Assembly: GCA_016464795.1 (NCBI GenBank)
Contig: JAEKNN010000058.1
Location: forward strand, 64,966-110,459
From: Candidatus Amunia macphersoniae
Lineage (GTDB): Bacteria; Chloroflexota; Dormibacteria; Aeolococcales; Aeolococcaceae
DNA: 45,494 bases
Direction of reading: 5' to 3'
Position numbers and translations under genes: made by a program. This document shows, piece after piece, positions 33,246 to 43,666 of the stretch. Every line of letters begins with the position of its first letter. Within the stretch, counting starts at the first letter, position 1. The notes under the pieces were generated by a model. The model was not told the origin of the DNA and searched no databases. It was given only the letters and a program-made list of their open reading frames with translations.

Positions 33246-34844
33246 CTAAAGCACGTACTTGCGCAGGTCGTCGTTGCGGACCAGGTCGGCGAGACGCGAG
33301 CTGACGTAGTCGGCGTCGACCTCCACCGGGTCCTCGGTGTAGTCCTCAGCCCGGAAGGAGATCTCCTCGAGGATCTTCTCGAGGATGGTGAACAGGCGCC
33401 TGGCGCCGATGTTCTCGTCCTGCTCGTTGACGGCGTACGCCTGGCGCGCGATCTCGGTGATGCCCGCAGGGCTGAAGCGCAGGTCGACCCCCTCGGTGCC
33501 CAGGAGCGCCGTGTACTGCTTGGTCAGCGCGTTGCTCGGCTCGACCAGGATGCGCTCCAGGTCGCCCTGGGACAGGCTGCTCAGCTCCACGCGGATCGGA
33601 AAGCGGCCCTGCATCTCGGGGATCAGGTCGTTGGGCCGCGACATCGTGAAGGCACCCGCGGCGATGAACAGCAGGTGGTCCGTGTGCACCGGCCCATACC
33701 TGGTGTTGACAGTCGATCCCTCGAGCAGGGGCAGCAGGTCACGCTGCACGCCCTCGCCGCTGACGTCCGGGCCGTGCTCGCTGTGCTGGCCGCAGATCTT
33801 GTCGACCTCGTCGATGAACACGATGCCGTCGTCCTCGACGTCGCGAATGGCCTCGTCATAGATGCGGTCCATGTCGATGAGGCGATCGGTCTCCTCCTCG
33901 ACAAGAACGGTGCGCGCATCCGCGACAGCCATTCTCTTGCTCCGCTTGCGCGGCGGCGCCATCTGCGAGAAGAAGTCGGAGAGAGAGGTGCCCACCTCCT
34001 CGAGGCCGGTTCCGGCGAAGCCTTCGAAGGCGGGTTGAAACGGCTCCTCGATCTCGATCTCGATCAGCCTGTCCTCGAGCTGGCGGGCGTTCAACCGGCG
34101 CTCCATCCGGCGACGGATGGTGCGCTGGCGACGCTGCCGGGACACGTCGTCGTCCCCACTCGCCGGAGCGCCCGGCTCGACGTCGCTCTGGCCACCACGT
34201 GGTCGCGGCTGGGCGCGCTCCTCGGTCTCGACGAGCGTGTCGAGGATCCGTGTGGTGGCCGCCTCGCGGGCGCGCTCCTCGACCTCGGCGATGCGACCGT
34301 TGTGGACCTCGGTGATGGTCTGCTCGAGCAGGTCGCGCACTATCGATTCGACGTCACGGCCGACGTACCCGACCTCGGTGAACTTGGTCGCCTCCACCTT
34401 GAGGAACGGCGAGTTGGTGAGTCGCGCCAGCCGGCGGGCGATCTCGGTCTTGCCGACCCCGGTGGGGCCGATCATCAGGATGTTCTTGGGCAGCACCTCC
34501 TCGCGCATCTCGTCGCTGAGACGCTGCCGCCGAACCCGGTTGCGGAGCGCGATCGCCACCGCCCGCTTGGCCGCCTGCTGGCCGATGATGTAGCCGTCGA
34601 GGCGGTGCACGATCTCGGCAGGGAGCAGTTCCTCGGAGCGCTCGGGAGCAGGGGCGGCCTCCGGCGCGGTTGCTGCGCGACCGGCAGGCGAGGAGGCCGT
34701 CTCCAGATCTGCGCCACCCGTCGACGAGCCGTTCTGAGCTGTGGCAGCGGCCTCGGGGACGTCGAAGAGCGCCCCCTGCTCCACAGCGGCGTCCTCCTCG
34801 CCGGCCGCAGGCGCGGGAGTCTCGGCAGCGATGGGATCGCTCAC
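33246..34844 (-). CDS. hslU: HslU (ClpY) ATPase of the HslUV protease, with N-terminal extension
   Basis: This 532-residue AAA+ unfoldase feeds HslV. The canonical protein begins at about residue 71 ([16 protein letters not shown]), then Walker [11 protein letters not shown], pore motif GYVGRD, a highly charged I-domain and Walker [10 protein letters not shown]. It ends in DLRKYVL, matching the HslV-activating C-terminus. The first 70 residues are an Ala/Glu/Pro-rich extension not found in typical HslU proteins (about 440-460 residues). GTG at 34844 overlaps the hslV stop (GTGA), which supports the long form; there is no good internal start near the canonical N-terminus. Confidence 0.95.
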   Translation of the reverse strand: MSDPIAAETPAPAAGEEDAAVEQGALFDVPEAAATAQNGSSTGGADLETASSPAGRAATAPEAAPAPERSEELLPAEIVHRLDGYIIGQQAAKRAVAIALRNRVRRQRLSDEMREEVLPKNILMIGPTGVGKTEIARRLARLTNSPFLKVEATKFTEVGYVGRDVESIVRDLLEQTITEVHNGRIAEVEERAREAATTRILDTLVETEERAQPRPRGGQSDVEPGAPASGDDDVSRQRRQRTIRRRMERRLNARQLEDRLIEIEIEEPFQPAFEGFAGTGLEEVGTSLSDFFSQMAPPRKRSKRMAVADARTVLVEEETDRLIDMDRIYDEAIRDVEDDGIVFIDEVDKICGQHSEHGPDVSGEGVQRDLLPLLEGSTVNTRYGPVHTDHLLFIAAGAFTMSRPNDLIPEMQGRFPIRVELSSLSQGDLERILVEPSNALTKQYTALLGTEGVDLRFSPAGITEIARQAYAVNEQDENIGARRLFTILEKILEEISFRAEDYTEDPVEVDADYVSSRLADLVRNDDLRKYVL

Positions 34845-35398
34845 GGTTGGTCTGCTCGCCGGGTGGGCAGCGTCTCGACGGAGATCGTGTCGTTGGTGTA
34901 GATGCACAGCTGGGCGGCGATCTGCAGCGCCTTGCGCGCCACCTCGGTGGCGGGGAGATCGGTGTTCTCCACCAGGGCGCGGGCTGCTGCGTGGGCGAAG
35001 GGGCCGCCACTGCCGATGGCGGTGATGTCGTTGTCGGGCTCGATGATCTCACCCTCGCCGCTGAGCACCAGCAGACGCTCATCGTCAGCCGCGATCAGCA
35101 TCGCCTCGAGATGGCGCAGGTACTTGTCGGTGCGCCATTCCTTGCTGAGACCGACGGCAGCACGCAGGAGGTTGCCCTGGTGCTTCTCGAGGTGCTGTTC
35201 GAACTTGTCGAACAGGGTGAAGGCGTCGGCGATCGAGCCGGCGAAGCCGACCACCACGCGCTCGTTGTACAGCCGCCGCACCTTGACGGCGCGATGCTTC
35301 ATGACCACGTCGCCGACCGTCACCTGGCCGTCCCCGGCGATGGCCACCTCGCCGCCGCTCTTGACGGCGACGATGGTGGTGGCATGGATGACGCTCAC
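34841..35398 (-). CDS. hslV: HslV (ClpQ) peptidase subunit
   Basis: This 185-residue proteasome-like peptidase forms the core of HslUV. The N-terminus reads [12 protein letters not shown], so a six-residue leader precedes the catalytic Thr7, which aligns with Thr1 of mature HslV. Lys34 then matches the conserved active-site Lys, in [17 protein letters not shown] and AAARAL follow as in the family. The start is GTG at 35398, overlapping the topA stop (GTGA). topA-hslV-hslU is a recurrent gene order, as in the topA-xerC-hslVU-codY cluster of Firmicutes. Confidence 0.96.
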   Translation of the reverse strand: MSVIHATTIVAVKSGGEVAIAGDGQVTVGDVVMKHRAVKVRRLYNERVVVGFAGSIADAFTLFDKFEQHLEKHQGNLLRAAVGLSKEWRTDKYLRHLEAMLIAADDERLLVLSGEGEIIEPDNDITAIGSGGPFAHAAARALVENTDLPATEVARKALQIAAQLCIYTNDTISVETLPTRRADQP

Positions 35399-37758
35399 GT
35401 GGCCGCCGCCTTCTCCCCCACTGTCTTGGCCGGTTTCGGCGGGCGGTACTTGCAGCCCGGGTAGCCGGAGCAGCTCACGAAGGGCCCGAACCGGCCCTGC
35501 CGCTTGACCAGCGGTTGGCCGCAGTCGGGACAGGTCTCTCCGGTCGGCTCTGCGGCGGCAGCGGAACCACCGGTGGCCGCCTGGTTGGACCCGGGCTGGA
35601 TGAACTTGCACGAGGGGTAGCCCGTGCAGCCAACGAAGCTGCCCCGGCGCCCGCTGCGCCGGGCCAGCGGCTTGCCGCAGTCAGGGCAGGAACCGAGCGC
35701 CTCGGCAGGGGCGGCGGGACTCCCCTCACCGTCAGCACCGGCTGCGGGCGCGTCACCCTTGATGTACCGGCACGTCGGATAGCCGGAGCAGCCCACGAAG
35801 GGTCCGCGCCGTCCCTGGCGCAGAACCAGGGGCTTGCCGCATTGCGGGCAGGCCTCGCCGGTGGGCTCGGCGGCTGCCTTACGGTCCTTGATGTAGTCGC
35901 AGTCGGGGTACCGCGAACAGCCCGTGAACTCGCCGAACTTGCCCTCGCGGACCACCAGGTTGCCCTCTGCGCACTGCGGGCAGACCTCGCCGGTGTCGCG
36001 AGCGGGGATCTTGACCCTCTCCATGCTGGTCTCGGCCCTGCTCAGCGTGACCGCGAACGGGTCGTACCACTCACGGAGGGTCGGCTCGTACTGGCGCGTG
36101 CCCTCCTCGATCCCATCCAGGCGCTTCTCCATCTCGGCGGTGAAGGCGATGTCGACGATCTCGGGAAAGTGCTCGCGGAGCACGCCGTCGACAGTCTTGC
36201 CGAGCTCGGTGGGATGGAGGCGTCGCTCCTCCTGGCGCACGTAGTTGCGCTCCTCGATCACCTCGATGGTCGGCGCGTAGGTCGATGGCCGGCCGATGCC
36301 GCGTTCCTCGAGCTCCTTGATCAGCGAGGCCTCGGTGTAGCGCGGGGGCGGCTGGGTGAAGTGCTGTTCGCGTCGGAAGTCCACCACCGGCAACCGCTCG
36401 CCATTGTCGAGGCCCGGCAGGGTGTTCTCATCGCGGTCCCTCTCCTCGTCCCGTTTCCAGACCCGCTGGAACCCGTCGAAGGTCAGCACCGAGCCGGTGG
36501 CGCGAAAGAGGTAGTCGCCGCCCGACAGCGAGACCCGGGTGTTGAGGAATCGAGCCGGCGCCATCTGGCTGGCGACGAAGCGGCGCCAGATCAGGTCGTA
36601 GAGCCGGAACTGGGCGGGATCGAGCTGGTCGCGAACGGAGTCGGGGGTGCGCCCAACCTCGGTTGGTCGGATCGCCTCGTGCGCATCCTGCACGTTGCCC
36701 CCGGCGGCACGCTGCCGCGCAGCCCCGGTGCGCACGTACTGCTTGCCGAACTCCGCGCTGATGTGCTCGGTCGCCTGGCTCTTGGCGGTGTCGCTGATTC
36801 GCGTGGAGTCGGTTCGCATGTAGGTGATCAGGCCGACAGGGCCCGCGCCGGCCAGCTCCAGCCCCTCGTACAGCTGCTGGGCAAGGCTCATGGTCCGCCG
36901 TGGCGAGAACCGCAAGCGCGTGCTGGCGTCCTGCTGCAGAGTGCTGGTGGTGTACGGGATGGGCGCCTGGCGCGACGTCTGGCGACTGTCGACCGCTTCG
37001 ACGCCGAAGAGCGGCGTGGCCGGGGTCGGCTTGCCGTCCGCGTCGATCCCCAGCGCCTGGGCAACGGCGCTCGCCTCCGCCTCGGTTCCCAGCTCCAGCT
37101 TGTCGACATCTGCGGCGGGGGTGTCGCCCTTCTTGCCGACCAGCCGTGCCGGAAAGGTTGACGCCCCCTTCTGCAGGATGGCGTCGACAGTCCACGACTC
37201 CTTGGTGACGAAGGCATCGATCTCGTTTTCGCGATCGACGACCAGGCGCACGGCCACCGATTGCACCCGCCCCGCCGAGAGGCCTGTGCGAACCTTGCGC
37301 CAGAGCAACGGGCTGAGCTTGTAGCCGACCAGCCTGTCGATGACCCGGCGTGCTTCCTGCGCGGAGACCAGGCCACGGTCGATCTTTCGGGGGTCCGCAA
37401 GAGCCGCGTCCACCGCGCCCTTGGTGATCTCGTGGAACACCACGCGATCCGGGTCCTCGAGCTTCAGCGCCTGGGCGATGTGCCACGCGATCGCCTCGCC
37501 CTCGCGGTCGGGGTCGGCCGCCAGAAGGGTGCTGTCGGCCTTCCTGGACGCGGCTTGCAGCTCCTTGATCTGCTTCTCCTTGCCCTTGATGACCTGATAC
37601 TCGGGCACGAAGCCACCATCGATGTCGACGCCGATCTTCGACTTGGGCAGGTCGCGGACGTGCCCCATCGACGCCTTGACGGTGTACCCCGAGCCAAGAA
37701 ACTTGGCCAGGGTGCGGGCCTTGGAGGGGGACTCGACGATGATCAGACGATTGGGCAT
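35395..37758 (-). CDS. topA: DNA topoisomerase I, type IA
   Basis: This 787-residue enzyme relaxes negative supercoils. The TOPRIM domain has [15 protein letters not shown] (Glu9) and [13 protein letters not shown]. The catalytic Tyr313 sits in [10 protein letters not shown], and [13 protein letters not shown] is conserved. The C-terminus has four tandem topoisomerase zinc ribbons, each CPxC ... CSxYPxC, with the last ending [11 protein letters not shown]. Four such fingers are within the family range. I chose ATG at 37758 because the conserved [13 protein letters not shown] starts there and a TACCCT box lies 7 nt upstream; a TTG six codons earlier is less likely. Confidence 0.97.
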   Translation of the reverse strand: MPNRLIIVESPSKARTLAKFLGSGYTVKASMGHVRDLPKSKIGVDIDGGFVPEYQVIKGKEKQIKELQAASRKADSTLLAADPDREGEAIAWHIAQALKLEDPDRVVFHEITKGAVDAALADPRKIDRGLVSAQEARRVIDRLVGYKLSPLLWRKVRTGLSAGRVQSVAVRLVVDRENEIDAFVTKESWTVDAILQKGASTFPARLVGKKGDTPAADVDKLELGTEAEASAVAQALGIDADGKPTPATPLFGVEAVDSRQTSRQAPIPYTTSTLQQDASTRLRFSPRRTMSLAQQLYEGLELAGAGPVGLITYMRTDSTRISDTAKSQATEHISAEFGKQYVRTGAARQRAAGGNVQDAHEAIRPTEVGRTPDSVRDQLDPAQFRLYDLIWRRFVASQMAPARFLNTRVSLSGGDYLFRATGSVLTFDGFQRVWKRDEERDRDENTLPGLDNGERLPVVDFRREQHFTQPPPRYTEASLIKELEERGIGRPSTYAPTIEVIEERNYVRQEERRLHPTELGKTVDGVLREHFPEIVDIAFTAEMEKRLDGIEEGTRQYEPTLREWYDPFAVTLSRAETSMERVKIPARDTGEVCPQCAEGNLVVREGKFGEFTGCSRYPDCDYIKDRKAAAEPTGEACPQCGKPLVLRQGRRGPFVGCSGYPTCRYIKGDAPAAGADGEGSPAAPAEALGSCPDCGKPLARRSGRRGSFVGCTGYPSCKFIQPGSNQAATGGSAAAAEPTGETCPDCGQPLVKRQGRFGPFVSCSGYPGCKYRPPKPAKTVGEKAAAT

Positions 37759-37765
37759 GTCATTG

Positions 37766-37771
37766 AGGGTA
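37766..37771 (-). promoter_or_regulatory. -10 box of topA-hslV-hslU, leaderless type
   Basis: The minus strand reads TACCCT with 7 nt to the topA ATG and no ribosome-binding site between them. It fits the TANNNT/leaderless pattern of other operon heads here. Confidence 0.5.
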
Positions 37772-37860
37772 CGCAAGAAGGCGCGGCGGCGGTGGCCTGG
37801 GGCCGGCCGATGATAGCAACGGGGTTGGCGACGATCCCGGCGGGGACTGGCCGGGGCTGA

Positions 37861-38778
37861 TCAGAAGGTACGCGCAACTCGCCCTCCGCAAACATCGGTG
37901 ATCGCGCCCCGCAGGCTGAGGCTGGTCAGGGCCGCCATCAGGTCTGCCGCGGGCAGGTCGAGGACGGCTGCGAGATCGTCGGGGTGGACCGGGTCGGCAC
38001 CGATGCCGTCGAGGACGCGACGCAGCACCGAGTCCTCCCCCGGGTCATCGGGCGCCGCGCGAGCGGCCGACCCACCTGGCGGCGGCGGGCCGCTGCGCGC
38101 GACCAGCGCCCGGCTCAGGGCTGGCACTGACTCGAAGAGGTCACCGATCTCGAGGAAGGGCCTGGCACCGTCGCGAATCAGCAAATTGCTGCCCCGCGAG
38201 CTGGCGTTGCGGATGGAGCCAGGCACCGCGAGAACCTCCCGACCCAGGTCCGCGGCCCACCGGGCGGTGCTGAGGGCTCCGCTCTTCTCGGACGCCTCGA
38301 CGACGATCACCGCCTCGGCCAGCGCAGCGATGATCCGGTTGCGTCGGGGGAATCGCCAGGTGTCCGGAGGGGCATCGCCTCCGTCCTCGGACACCACACA
38401 GCCGCTCTCGGCGATCAAGTTGCGCAGTGGGAGGTGCTCGCGGGGATAGCAGAGGTCGATGCCACAGCCGAGCACCGCCACCGTGCATCCGCGCCCGTCG
38501 AGCGCGCCTCGGTGCGACGCGGCGTCGATGCCCCGAGCCAGGCCGCTGACGACCACGATGCCGGCGACGGCGAGCTGGAAGCCGATGTCGCGGGCGCTGA
38601 GCAGCCCTCCCGGTGTGGGCCGCCGCGACCCCACCACCGCCACCGCGGCAGCTCCCGGGCTGGGGAGGGCGCCGCGCACCCAGAGCTGGTGGGGTGGGCT
38701 GTGGAGGTGCTCCAGGCGCGCCGGCCAGGAAGCCTCCCCGCGGGGCACGCGCCACGCCCCGGGTGGGTCGGCAGTCAT
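37861..38778 (-). CDS. dprA: DNA-processing protein DprA (Smf)
   Basis: This 305-residue protein loads RecA onto incoming single-stranded DNA during natural transformation. The Rossmann-like core has VVGSRRPTPGG, SGLARGIDAASHRGAL, VAVLGCGIDLCYPREH, FPRRNRII and VEASEKSGALSTA. A C-terminal winged-helix-like segment (about 240-305, HPDDLAAVLDLPAADLMAAL) follows a Pro/Gly-rich linker, as in the longer DprA forms. The ATG at 38778 overlaps the comM stop (ATGA). Coupling with comM suggests a competence-related unit, though both genes are also widespread in bacteria not known to be competent. Confidence 0.95.
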   Translation of the reverse strand: MTADPPGAWRVPRGEASWPARLEHLHSPPHQLWVRGALPSPGAAAVAVVGSRRPTPGGLLSARDIGFQLAVAGIVVVSGLARGIDAASHRGALDGRGCTVAVLGCGIDLCYPREHLPLRNLIAESGCVVSEDGGDAPPDTWRFPRRNRIIAALAEAVIVVEASEKSGALSTARWAADLGREVLAVPGSIRNASSRGSNLLIRDGARPFLEIGDLFESVPALSRALVARSGPPPPGGSAARAAPDDPGEDSVLRRVLDGIGADPVHPDDLAAVLDLPAADLMAALTSLSLRGAITDVCGGRVARTF

Positions 38779-40286
38779 CTCGCCTGCTCACCGCGGAAGG
38801 CCAGCGCCTCGGCGACGTCCGGCTCCCCCACCACCGTCGCGGCCCGCAGGTCGGCGATGGTGCGCGCCATTCGGAGCACGCGAAAATAGCCGCGGGCACT
38901 GAGCTGCAGGCGCTCGCCGGCGAGCGCGAGCAGGCGCGTGGCAGCGGCCGTTGGGGCGGCCAGCTCCTGGAGAGCCCTGCCCTCGAGCGCCGAGTTGTGG
39001 CGGGCGCGGCGCCAGCCCCCGTTGCGCACCGCCTGCACGGCCCGCGCCGCCTCCACCCGGGCGCGAATGGTGTGCGACGACTCTCCGGCGGGGGCTTCGA
39101 AGAGGTCGTTGAAGCGCTGTCGGGGCACGTGGACAACCAGATCGATGCGGTCCCGGATGGGACCGCTGAGCCGGCCCACGTAACCGGCCAGGGTGGGTGC
39201 GGTGCACGAGCAGCCACGCTCGTCACCCAGGTGGCCACAGGGACAGGGGTTGGCCGCGGCGACGAGCACGAAGTCGGCGGGGAAGACCACCCCACCGCGC
39301 GAGCGCACCAGGCTCACCGCGCGTTCCTCCAGCGGCTGGCGGAGCGCTTCCAGATGGGTGCGCGGGAACTCGCAGACCTCGTCGAGGAAGAGCACGCCGT
39401 GGTGCGCCAGGCTGATCTCCCCGGGCTGGGCCAGTCCGCTCCCGCCGCCGATCAGGCCGGCCCGCGAGACCGAGTGGTGCGGCGCCCGAAACGGTGGTCG
39501 TGTCGAGGTCGGTGGCCTCTCGCGCAGCGCTCCACGCAGCGAGTACACCGCGGCGACGTCGAGCGACTGATCGCTGGTCAGGTCAGGAAGCAGCGAGCAG
39601 AAGGCGCGGGCCAGCATCGTCTTCCCACTGCCAGGCGGACCCAGCATCAACAGGTTGTGGCCACCTGCGGCAGCAATCTCCAGGGCTCGCTTGGCGGTTG
39701 CCTGGCCGCGAACTGTGGCCATGTCAGCAAGGTCCCCGCACACCGCCACCGGGGAACCGGGAGGAGTTGCTGCGAGCGGCGCGCTGCCATCGAGGTGGGC
39801 GACGCAGCGCTGCAACGAGGACACCCCAACAACCTCCAGCGATTCGACGAGGGCCGCCTCTTCGGCGTTCTCGGCAGCGACGACCAGCTGGCGCACCCCG
39901 GCAGCGCGCAGGCAGCGAGCCATCGGCAGCACCCCGGTGACCGGTCGCACCGAACCATCGAGCGCCAACTCGCCGATGAAGCCGCGCCCATCCAGGCGCA
40001 GCGCCGGGTTGCCGATCATCAGCACCGCCACCGCGATGGGAAGGTCGAACCCGGTGCCCTCCTTGGGCACCTCCGCAGGCGCCAGGTTGACGGTCAGCCG
40101 GCGCGAGGGAAAGGTGTAGCCGGCATTGTTGATGGCCGCGCGGACCCGCTCGCGTGCCTCCTGGATGGCGCGGTCGGTGAGGCCGACGACTGTGAAGTTG
40201 GGCAGTCCGTTGGCGATGTCGGCCTCGACGATGACCGGCACCCCGGCGAGGCCCCGGACACTGCAGGCGACAGCACGAGCAAGCAC
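38775..40286 (-). CDS. comM: ComM/YifB AAA+ ATPase (Mg-chelatase-like)
   Basis: This 503-residue hexameric helicase aids branch migration in natural transformation (ComM) and is also called YifB. The N-terminal ChlI-like domain has GLPNFTVVGLTDRAIQEARERV (parts) and LTVNLAPAEVPKEG. Walker A GPPGSGKT is at 216-223, Walker B VLFLDEV follows, and a Cys-rich stretch (NPCPCGHLG, CSCT) fits the family zinc site. The C-terminal region ends with ARTIADLRAA and AEALAFR. It starts GTG at 40286, 6 nt after a TACAAT box, so the mRNA would be leaderless with a GTG start. It is divergent from the DoxX-like gene. Confidence 0.95.
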   Translation of the reverse strand: MLARAVACSVRGLAGVPVIVEADIANGLPNFTVVGLTDRAIQEARERVRAAINNAGYTFPSRRLTVNLAPAEVPKEGTGFDLPIAVAVLMIGNPALRLDGRGFIGELALDGSVRPVTGVLPMARCLRAAGVRQLVVAAENAEEAALVESLEVVGVSSLQRCVAHLDGSAPLAATPPGSPVAVCGDLADMATVRGQATAKRALEIAAAGGHNLLMLGPPGSGKTMLARAFCSLLPDLTSDQSLDVAAVYSLRGALRERPPTSTRPPFRAPHHSVSRAGLIGGGSGLAQPGEISLAHHGVLFLDEVCEFPRTHLEALRQPLEERAVSLVRSRGGVVFPADFVLVAAANPCPCGHLGDERGCSCTAPTLAGYVGRLSGPIRDRIDLVVHVPRQRFNDLFEAPAGESSHTIRARVEAARAVQAVRNGGWRRARHNSALEGRALQELAAPTAAATRLLALAGERLQLSARGYFRVLRMARTIADLRAATVVGEPDVAEALAFRGEQAR

Positions 40287-40292
40287 AACAGG

Positions 40293-40298
40293 ATTGTA
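40293..40298 (-). promoter_or_regulatory. -10 box of comM-dprA, leaderless type
   Basis: The minus strand reads TACAAT, one base from consensus, followed by 6 nt and the GTG start of comM. It shares an 86-nt intergenic space with the divergent box of the DoxX-like gene. Confidence 0.6.
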
Positions 40299-40359
40299 GT
40301 ACCACTGGTGTGTAGCATGCGGCTCGCTCTGTGACGGACCTCCAAGCCCGACCTGAGCG

Positions 40360-40365
40360 TACGCT
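40360..40365 (+). promoter_or_regulatory. -10 box of the DoxX-like gene, leaderless type
   Basis: The plus strand reads TACGCT, then 7 nt, then the ATG at 40373. The same hexamer stands before ylxM on the minus strand. No ribosome-binding site is present, so a leaderless message is likely. Confidence 0.5.
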
Positions 40366-40372
40366 GACGTCG

Positions 40373-40804
40373 ATGACCGTCCGACGTCGCCTCTCGCTGT
40401 ACGGGCTCAGCGTCCTGATCGGCGGGTCGGGGCTCCTCCACCTGCTGATGCCGGCTCCGTATCGCCGCATCGTCCCGGCGCCACTGTCGTCATGGCGGGC
40501 CGAGGTTGTCATCGTCAGCGGGCTCGCCGAGATCGTCTGCGCTTGCCTGTTGCTCCTGCCCCGCACCCGCCGTCTCGGCGCCATCGCCACAGTCGTGCTG
40601 CTGGTCGCCGTCTTTCCGGCCAACCTCCAGATGGCGTTGGACGGAGGCTACAGCGACGCCGGCTTCCCGGCCAACAGTGCCGCCGCCGCGTGGCTGCGCC
40701 TGCCGCTGCAGCTGCCGTTGATCCTCTGGGCGCTGAGCTTCCGCCTCCAGCCGGAGACGGAGAAGGCCAGCCATCTCGAGGCAACCGGGAGGGGCCGTGG
40801 GTAA
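40373..40804 (+). CDS. DoxX-family membrane protein
   Basis: This is a 143-residue four-helix membrane protein and the only plus-strand gene. The DoxX features are GGSGLLHLLMPAPYRRIVP near the N-terminus, SGLAEIVCACLLLLPRTRR in the middle and VAVFPANLQMAL, with a last helix ending in ALSFRL. The family includes predicted quinol-oxidase-associated or oxidoreductase membrane proteins, but most members have no known function. ATG at 40373 fits the first helix and the TACGCT box 7 nt upstream; an upstream GTG would add 14 unconserved residues. It converges with yraN, with 6 nt between the stops and no terminator between them. Confidence 0.85.
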   Translation: MTVRRRLSLYGLSVLIGGSGLLHLLMPAPYRRIVPAPLSSWRAEVVIVSGLAEIVCACLLLLPRTRRLGAIATVVLLVAVFPANLQMALDGGYSDAGFPANSAAAAWLRLPLQLPLILWALSFRLQPETEKASHLEATGRGRG

Positions 40805-40810
40805 GCGCCC

Positions 40811-41173
40811 TCAGCTGTCGGAGACGGCGTCCCTGATGTGCTCGCAGCGAGTGACCGCGAGATGGTTGTCCAGGAGCAGGCCGAGGACGTCGATACGGCA
40901 GGGCTGCTTCTGGCGCCTGGTCGCTGACCGGTAGGTCTCCAGCAGCAGTCTCAACTTCTGCCGCTTGCGCGCGTCCACGGCCTCCTCGGGAAGTCCGAAT
41001 GCCACCCCGCGCCGGGCCTTGACCTCGACGATGACCAGCGTCTCGCCGTCCTCGGCCACGATGTCGATCTGGCCGATCCGGCTGCGCCAGTCACGCGCCA
41101 GGATGCGAAATCCCTGATCCTTGAGGTGATTGAGGGCCGCGTTCTCTCCGGCGTGCCCCACCCGCTCGCGCAA
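40811..41173 (-). CDS. YraN/UPF0102 family endonuclease-like protein
   Basis: This is a protein of about 120 residues with the restriction-endonuclease-like core of UPF0102/YraN. It has VGHAGENAALNHLKDQGFRIL, GQIDIVAEDGETLVIVEVKAR and KRQKLRLLLETY (in parts). The family motif GEID reads GQID here, so the first acidic residue of the presumed nuclease site is Gln. The EVK part is intact. No ATG is available: TTG at 41173 or GTG at 41161 would both include the conserved part, so the start is uncertain. It lies downstream of rplS (43-nt gap). The function in vivo is unknown. Confidence 0.8.
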   Translation of the reverse strand: MRERVGHAGENAALNHLKDQGFRILARDWRSRIGQIDIVAEDGETLVIVEVKARRGVAFGLPEEAVDARKRQKLRLLLETYRSATRRQKQPCRIDVLGLLLDNHLAVTRCEHIRDAVSDS

Positions 41174-41216
41174 CGGGCGTGCCGGCGGGAGCGCCTCCGG
41201 GGCGCGCCGGGCGTGG

Positions 41217-41752
<536 letters not shown>

Positions 41753-41756
<4 letters not shown>

Positions 41757-42460
41757 TCGTTTCCTCCGGGAATCGCGCGCAACCGTACCAGATCGGGTCG
41801 GCGACGCCGGGTCTGTTCATCACTCTGTTGACGGCGCCAGGCGGCGATCGCTGCATGGTCGCCACTGCGCAGCACCGCGGGAACCTCGCGGCCCTCGAAA
41901 GCAGCCGGACGGGTGTAGAGCGGTGGCTCCAACCCGCCTGCTGTGGTGCTGCTGAAGGTCTCCTCGACAAGCGACTCAGGTGACCCCACCACCCCCGGCA
42001 CCAGCCGGGCTGTGGCCTCGATCACCGTCATCGCCGCCACCTCGCCGCCGCTGAGCACGTAGTCGCCGACCGACAGCTCATCGCCGATCTCCTCTCTTGC
42101 GCGCTCATCGACGCCCTGATAGCGCCCGCAGACGAGCAACAGCGCCGGCTCGCCGACAAGCTCCCGGGCCACGTCCTGGGTGAACACTCGACCCTGCGGG
42201 GACAGCAGGATGGTGCGCACTCCCGGAATCTCCGCACGGAGCGCGCGGATCGCGTGCGCGATCGGCTCGGGCTTCAGGACCATGCCGGCACCTCCGCCGA
42301 ACTGCATGTCGTCAACCTGGCGATGACGGTTGCCGCTGTGCTCACGCAGATCGTGCACGTGCAGGTGAACCGCACCGGAGGCCAACGCGCGGCCCACCAC
42401 GCCAACGCCCAGGGGCCCGGGAAAGACCGAGGGAAAGATGGTGAGGACGTCGAAGCGCAT
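41753..42460 (-). CDS. trmD: tRNA (guanine-37-N1) methyltransferase
   Basis: This 235-residue SAM-dependent enzyme methylates G37 next to the anticodon and prevents frameshifting. The trefoil-knot signatures are [39 protein letters not shown] and [11 protein letters not shown]. The usual DDxPYGGG reads [11 protein letters not shown] at 42460 overlaps the rimM stop as TGATG. An open frame continues upstream, but it runs through rimM in another reading frame. Confidence 0.97.
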
Positions 42461-42999
42461 CAGCCCTCGTCCTCCGGCCAGGGCGTCAGCACGATCACCC
42501 CGCCGTCGAGGTCCACCGAGCGGACCCATTCGCGCACCAGCGGGTACCGACGCACCGCGGCATCGGCGCCGACCACCAGGAGATCGCTCGACGGTTGCTC
42601 CTCGACATCGAGAACGACGCCGAGGGCAAGCCCGTCCGCCGACACCGCGCGAAGCCCAACCAGCTGCCACACGAACCACTCGTCAGTCCCGAGCCGGCGC
42701 GCGTCGGCGGGCGGAACGCAGAGGTAGTCGCCGCTCAGCGTCGCCGCCTGCTCACGAGTGGGCAGCTGCTCGAAGGCGAGCAGCACCTCGTCCCCGTCCA
42801 GCGGACGTGACGACGCCACGGTGAGCTGCTGGTGGCCGCGTTCGCCCACCAGCGCCGTTCCCGGGGCAAAACGTTCCAGGCGTCCGCCGAGGGTCTGAAC
42901 CCGCACCTCGCCGCGGACGCCGTGAACGCGGCGCACGTGGGCGACACGCACCAGCGCCGGCGCTGCCACCTCGGCCGCGGCCGAGGTGCTCTCAGGCAT
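42460..42999 (-). CDS. rimM: Ribosome maturation factor RimM
   Basis: This 179-residue factor helps 16S rRNA processing and binds S19. It has the N-terminal RimM domain (LVRVAHVRRVHGVRGEVRV) and a C-terminal PRC-barrel domain (EWFVWQLVGL, then LGVVLDVEEQPSSDLLVV). ATG at 42999 is chosen because the upstream frame runs inside khpA and is not conserved. It overlaps the khpA stop by 8 nt. The gene order khpA-rimM-trmD-rplS is typical. Confidence 0.93.
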   Translation of the reverse strand: MPESTSAAAEVAAPALVRVAHVRRVHGVRGEVRVQTLGGRLERFAPGTALVGERGHQQLTVASSRPLDGDEVLLAFEQLPTREQAATLSGDYLCVPPADARRLGTDEWFVWQLVGLRAVSADGLALGVVLDVEEQPSSDLLVVGADAAVRRYPLVREWVRSVDLDGGVIVLTPWPEDEG

Positions 43000-43246
43000 G
43001 ACGCCCACCGTCGGCGAGCTCCACCTGCACGCGCTCGTGCTTGCGGAGTCCCGCGGCGCGCACCACCGCACGAATCGCCTCGATGTTTCGGCCGCCCTTG
43101 CCGATCACCTTCCCCATGTCCTCGTCCGCGACGCTCACCTCGACGATGGTGGTGCGTCCGCGCGGCACGGCGCTGACGTTGACAGCGCTCTTGTTGGCAA
43201 CGATGTGCTCGGTGATGAAGCGGGTGAGGTCGGCGTAGTCGGTCAC
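42992..43246 (-). CDS. khpA: KH-domain RNA-binding protein KhpA
   Basis: This small 84-residue protein has one KH domain: [18 protein letters not shown], then [15 protein letters not shown] with the GxxG loop. KhpA (YlqC) often works with KhpB in RNA binding and cell-size control. It starts GTG at 43246, overlapping the rpsP stop (GTGA). Its position after rpsP is conserved in Gram-positive-type bacteria. Confidence 0.94.
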   Translation of the reverse strand: MTDYADLTRFITEHIVANKSAVNVSAVPRGRTTIVEVSVADEDMGKVIGKGGRNIEAIRAVVRAAGLRKHERVQVELADGGRHA

Positions 43247-43635
43247 GACCCCGTCTCCTCCTCCCCCGCCGGCTCGTCCTCGACAGCGGGCTCGGTGTCG
43301 ACGGCATCGACCTCCTCGCTGGCTCCTGGGGTCTCCGACCCCGCGGCGGCGGTTGGTTCGCCACCAGGTGCAGGCGTGAACACGCGAGGCACCTTGGCGA
43401 GGATGCCTTCGCGCACCAGCAGGGCACGCGCCGCGTCGCTGGGCCGGGCGCCCTTTCTCATCCACTCGTGCACCTTGTCGACATCGACCTGCACCTTCGC
43501 CGGCTCGGTCAACGGGTCGTAATAGCCGAGCAACTCAATGAACCGGCCATCGCGAGGGCTGCGCGAGTCAGCCACGACGAGCCGGTAGAACGGCCGCTTC
43601 TTCGCGCCCATCCTCTTCAGGCGGATCTTGACCAC
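43243..43635 (-). CDS. rpsP: Ribosomal protein bS16, with C-terminal extension
   Basis: This 130-residue small-subunit protein has its core in residues 1-85: [23 protein letters not shown] (in parts), [12 protein letters not shown] and [17 protein letters not shown]. The remaining 45 residues are an acidic tail ([24 protein letters not shown] in parts), well beyond the usual 80-90 residue length. The start is GTG at 43635, set by the strong AAAGGAG ribosome-binding site at 43647-43641, 5 nt upstream. A longer frame upstream lacks homology. Confidence 0.96.
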   Translation of the reverse strand: MVKIRLKRMGAKKRPFYRLVVADSRSPRDGRFIELLGYYDPLTEPAKVQVDVDKVHEWMRKGARPSDAARALLVREGILAKVPRVFTPAPGGEPTAAAGSETPGASEEVDAVDTEPAVEDEPAGEEETGS

Positions 43636-43666
43636 GACGTCTCCTTTCTCTGGGTGGCGCTGCCCG

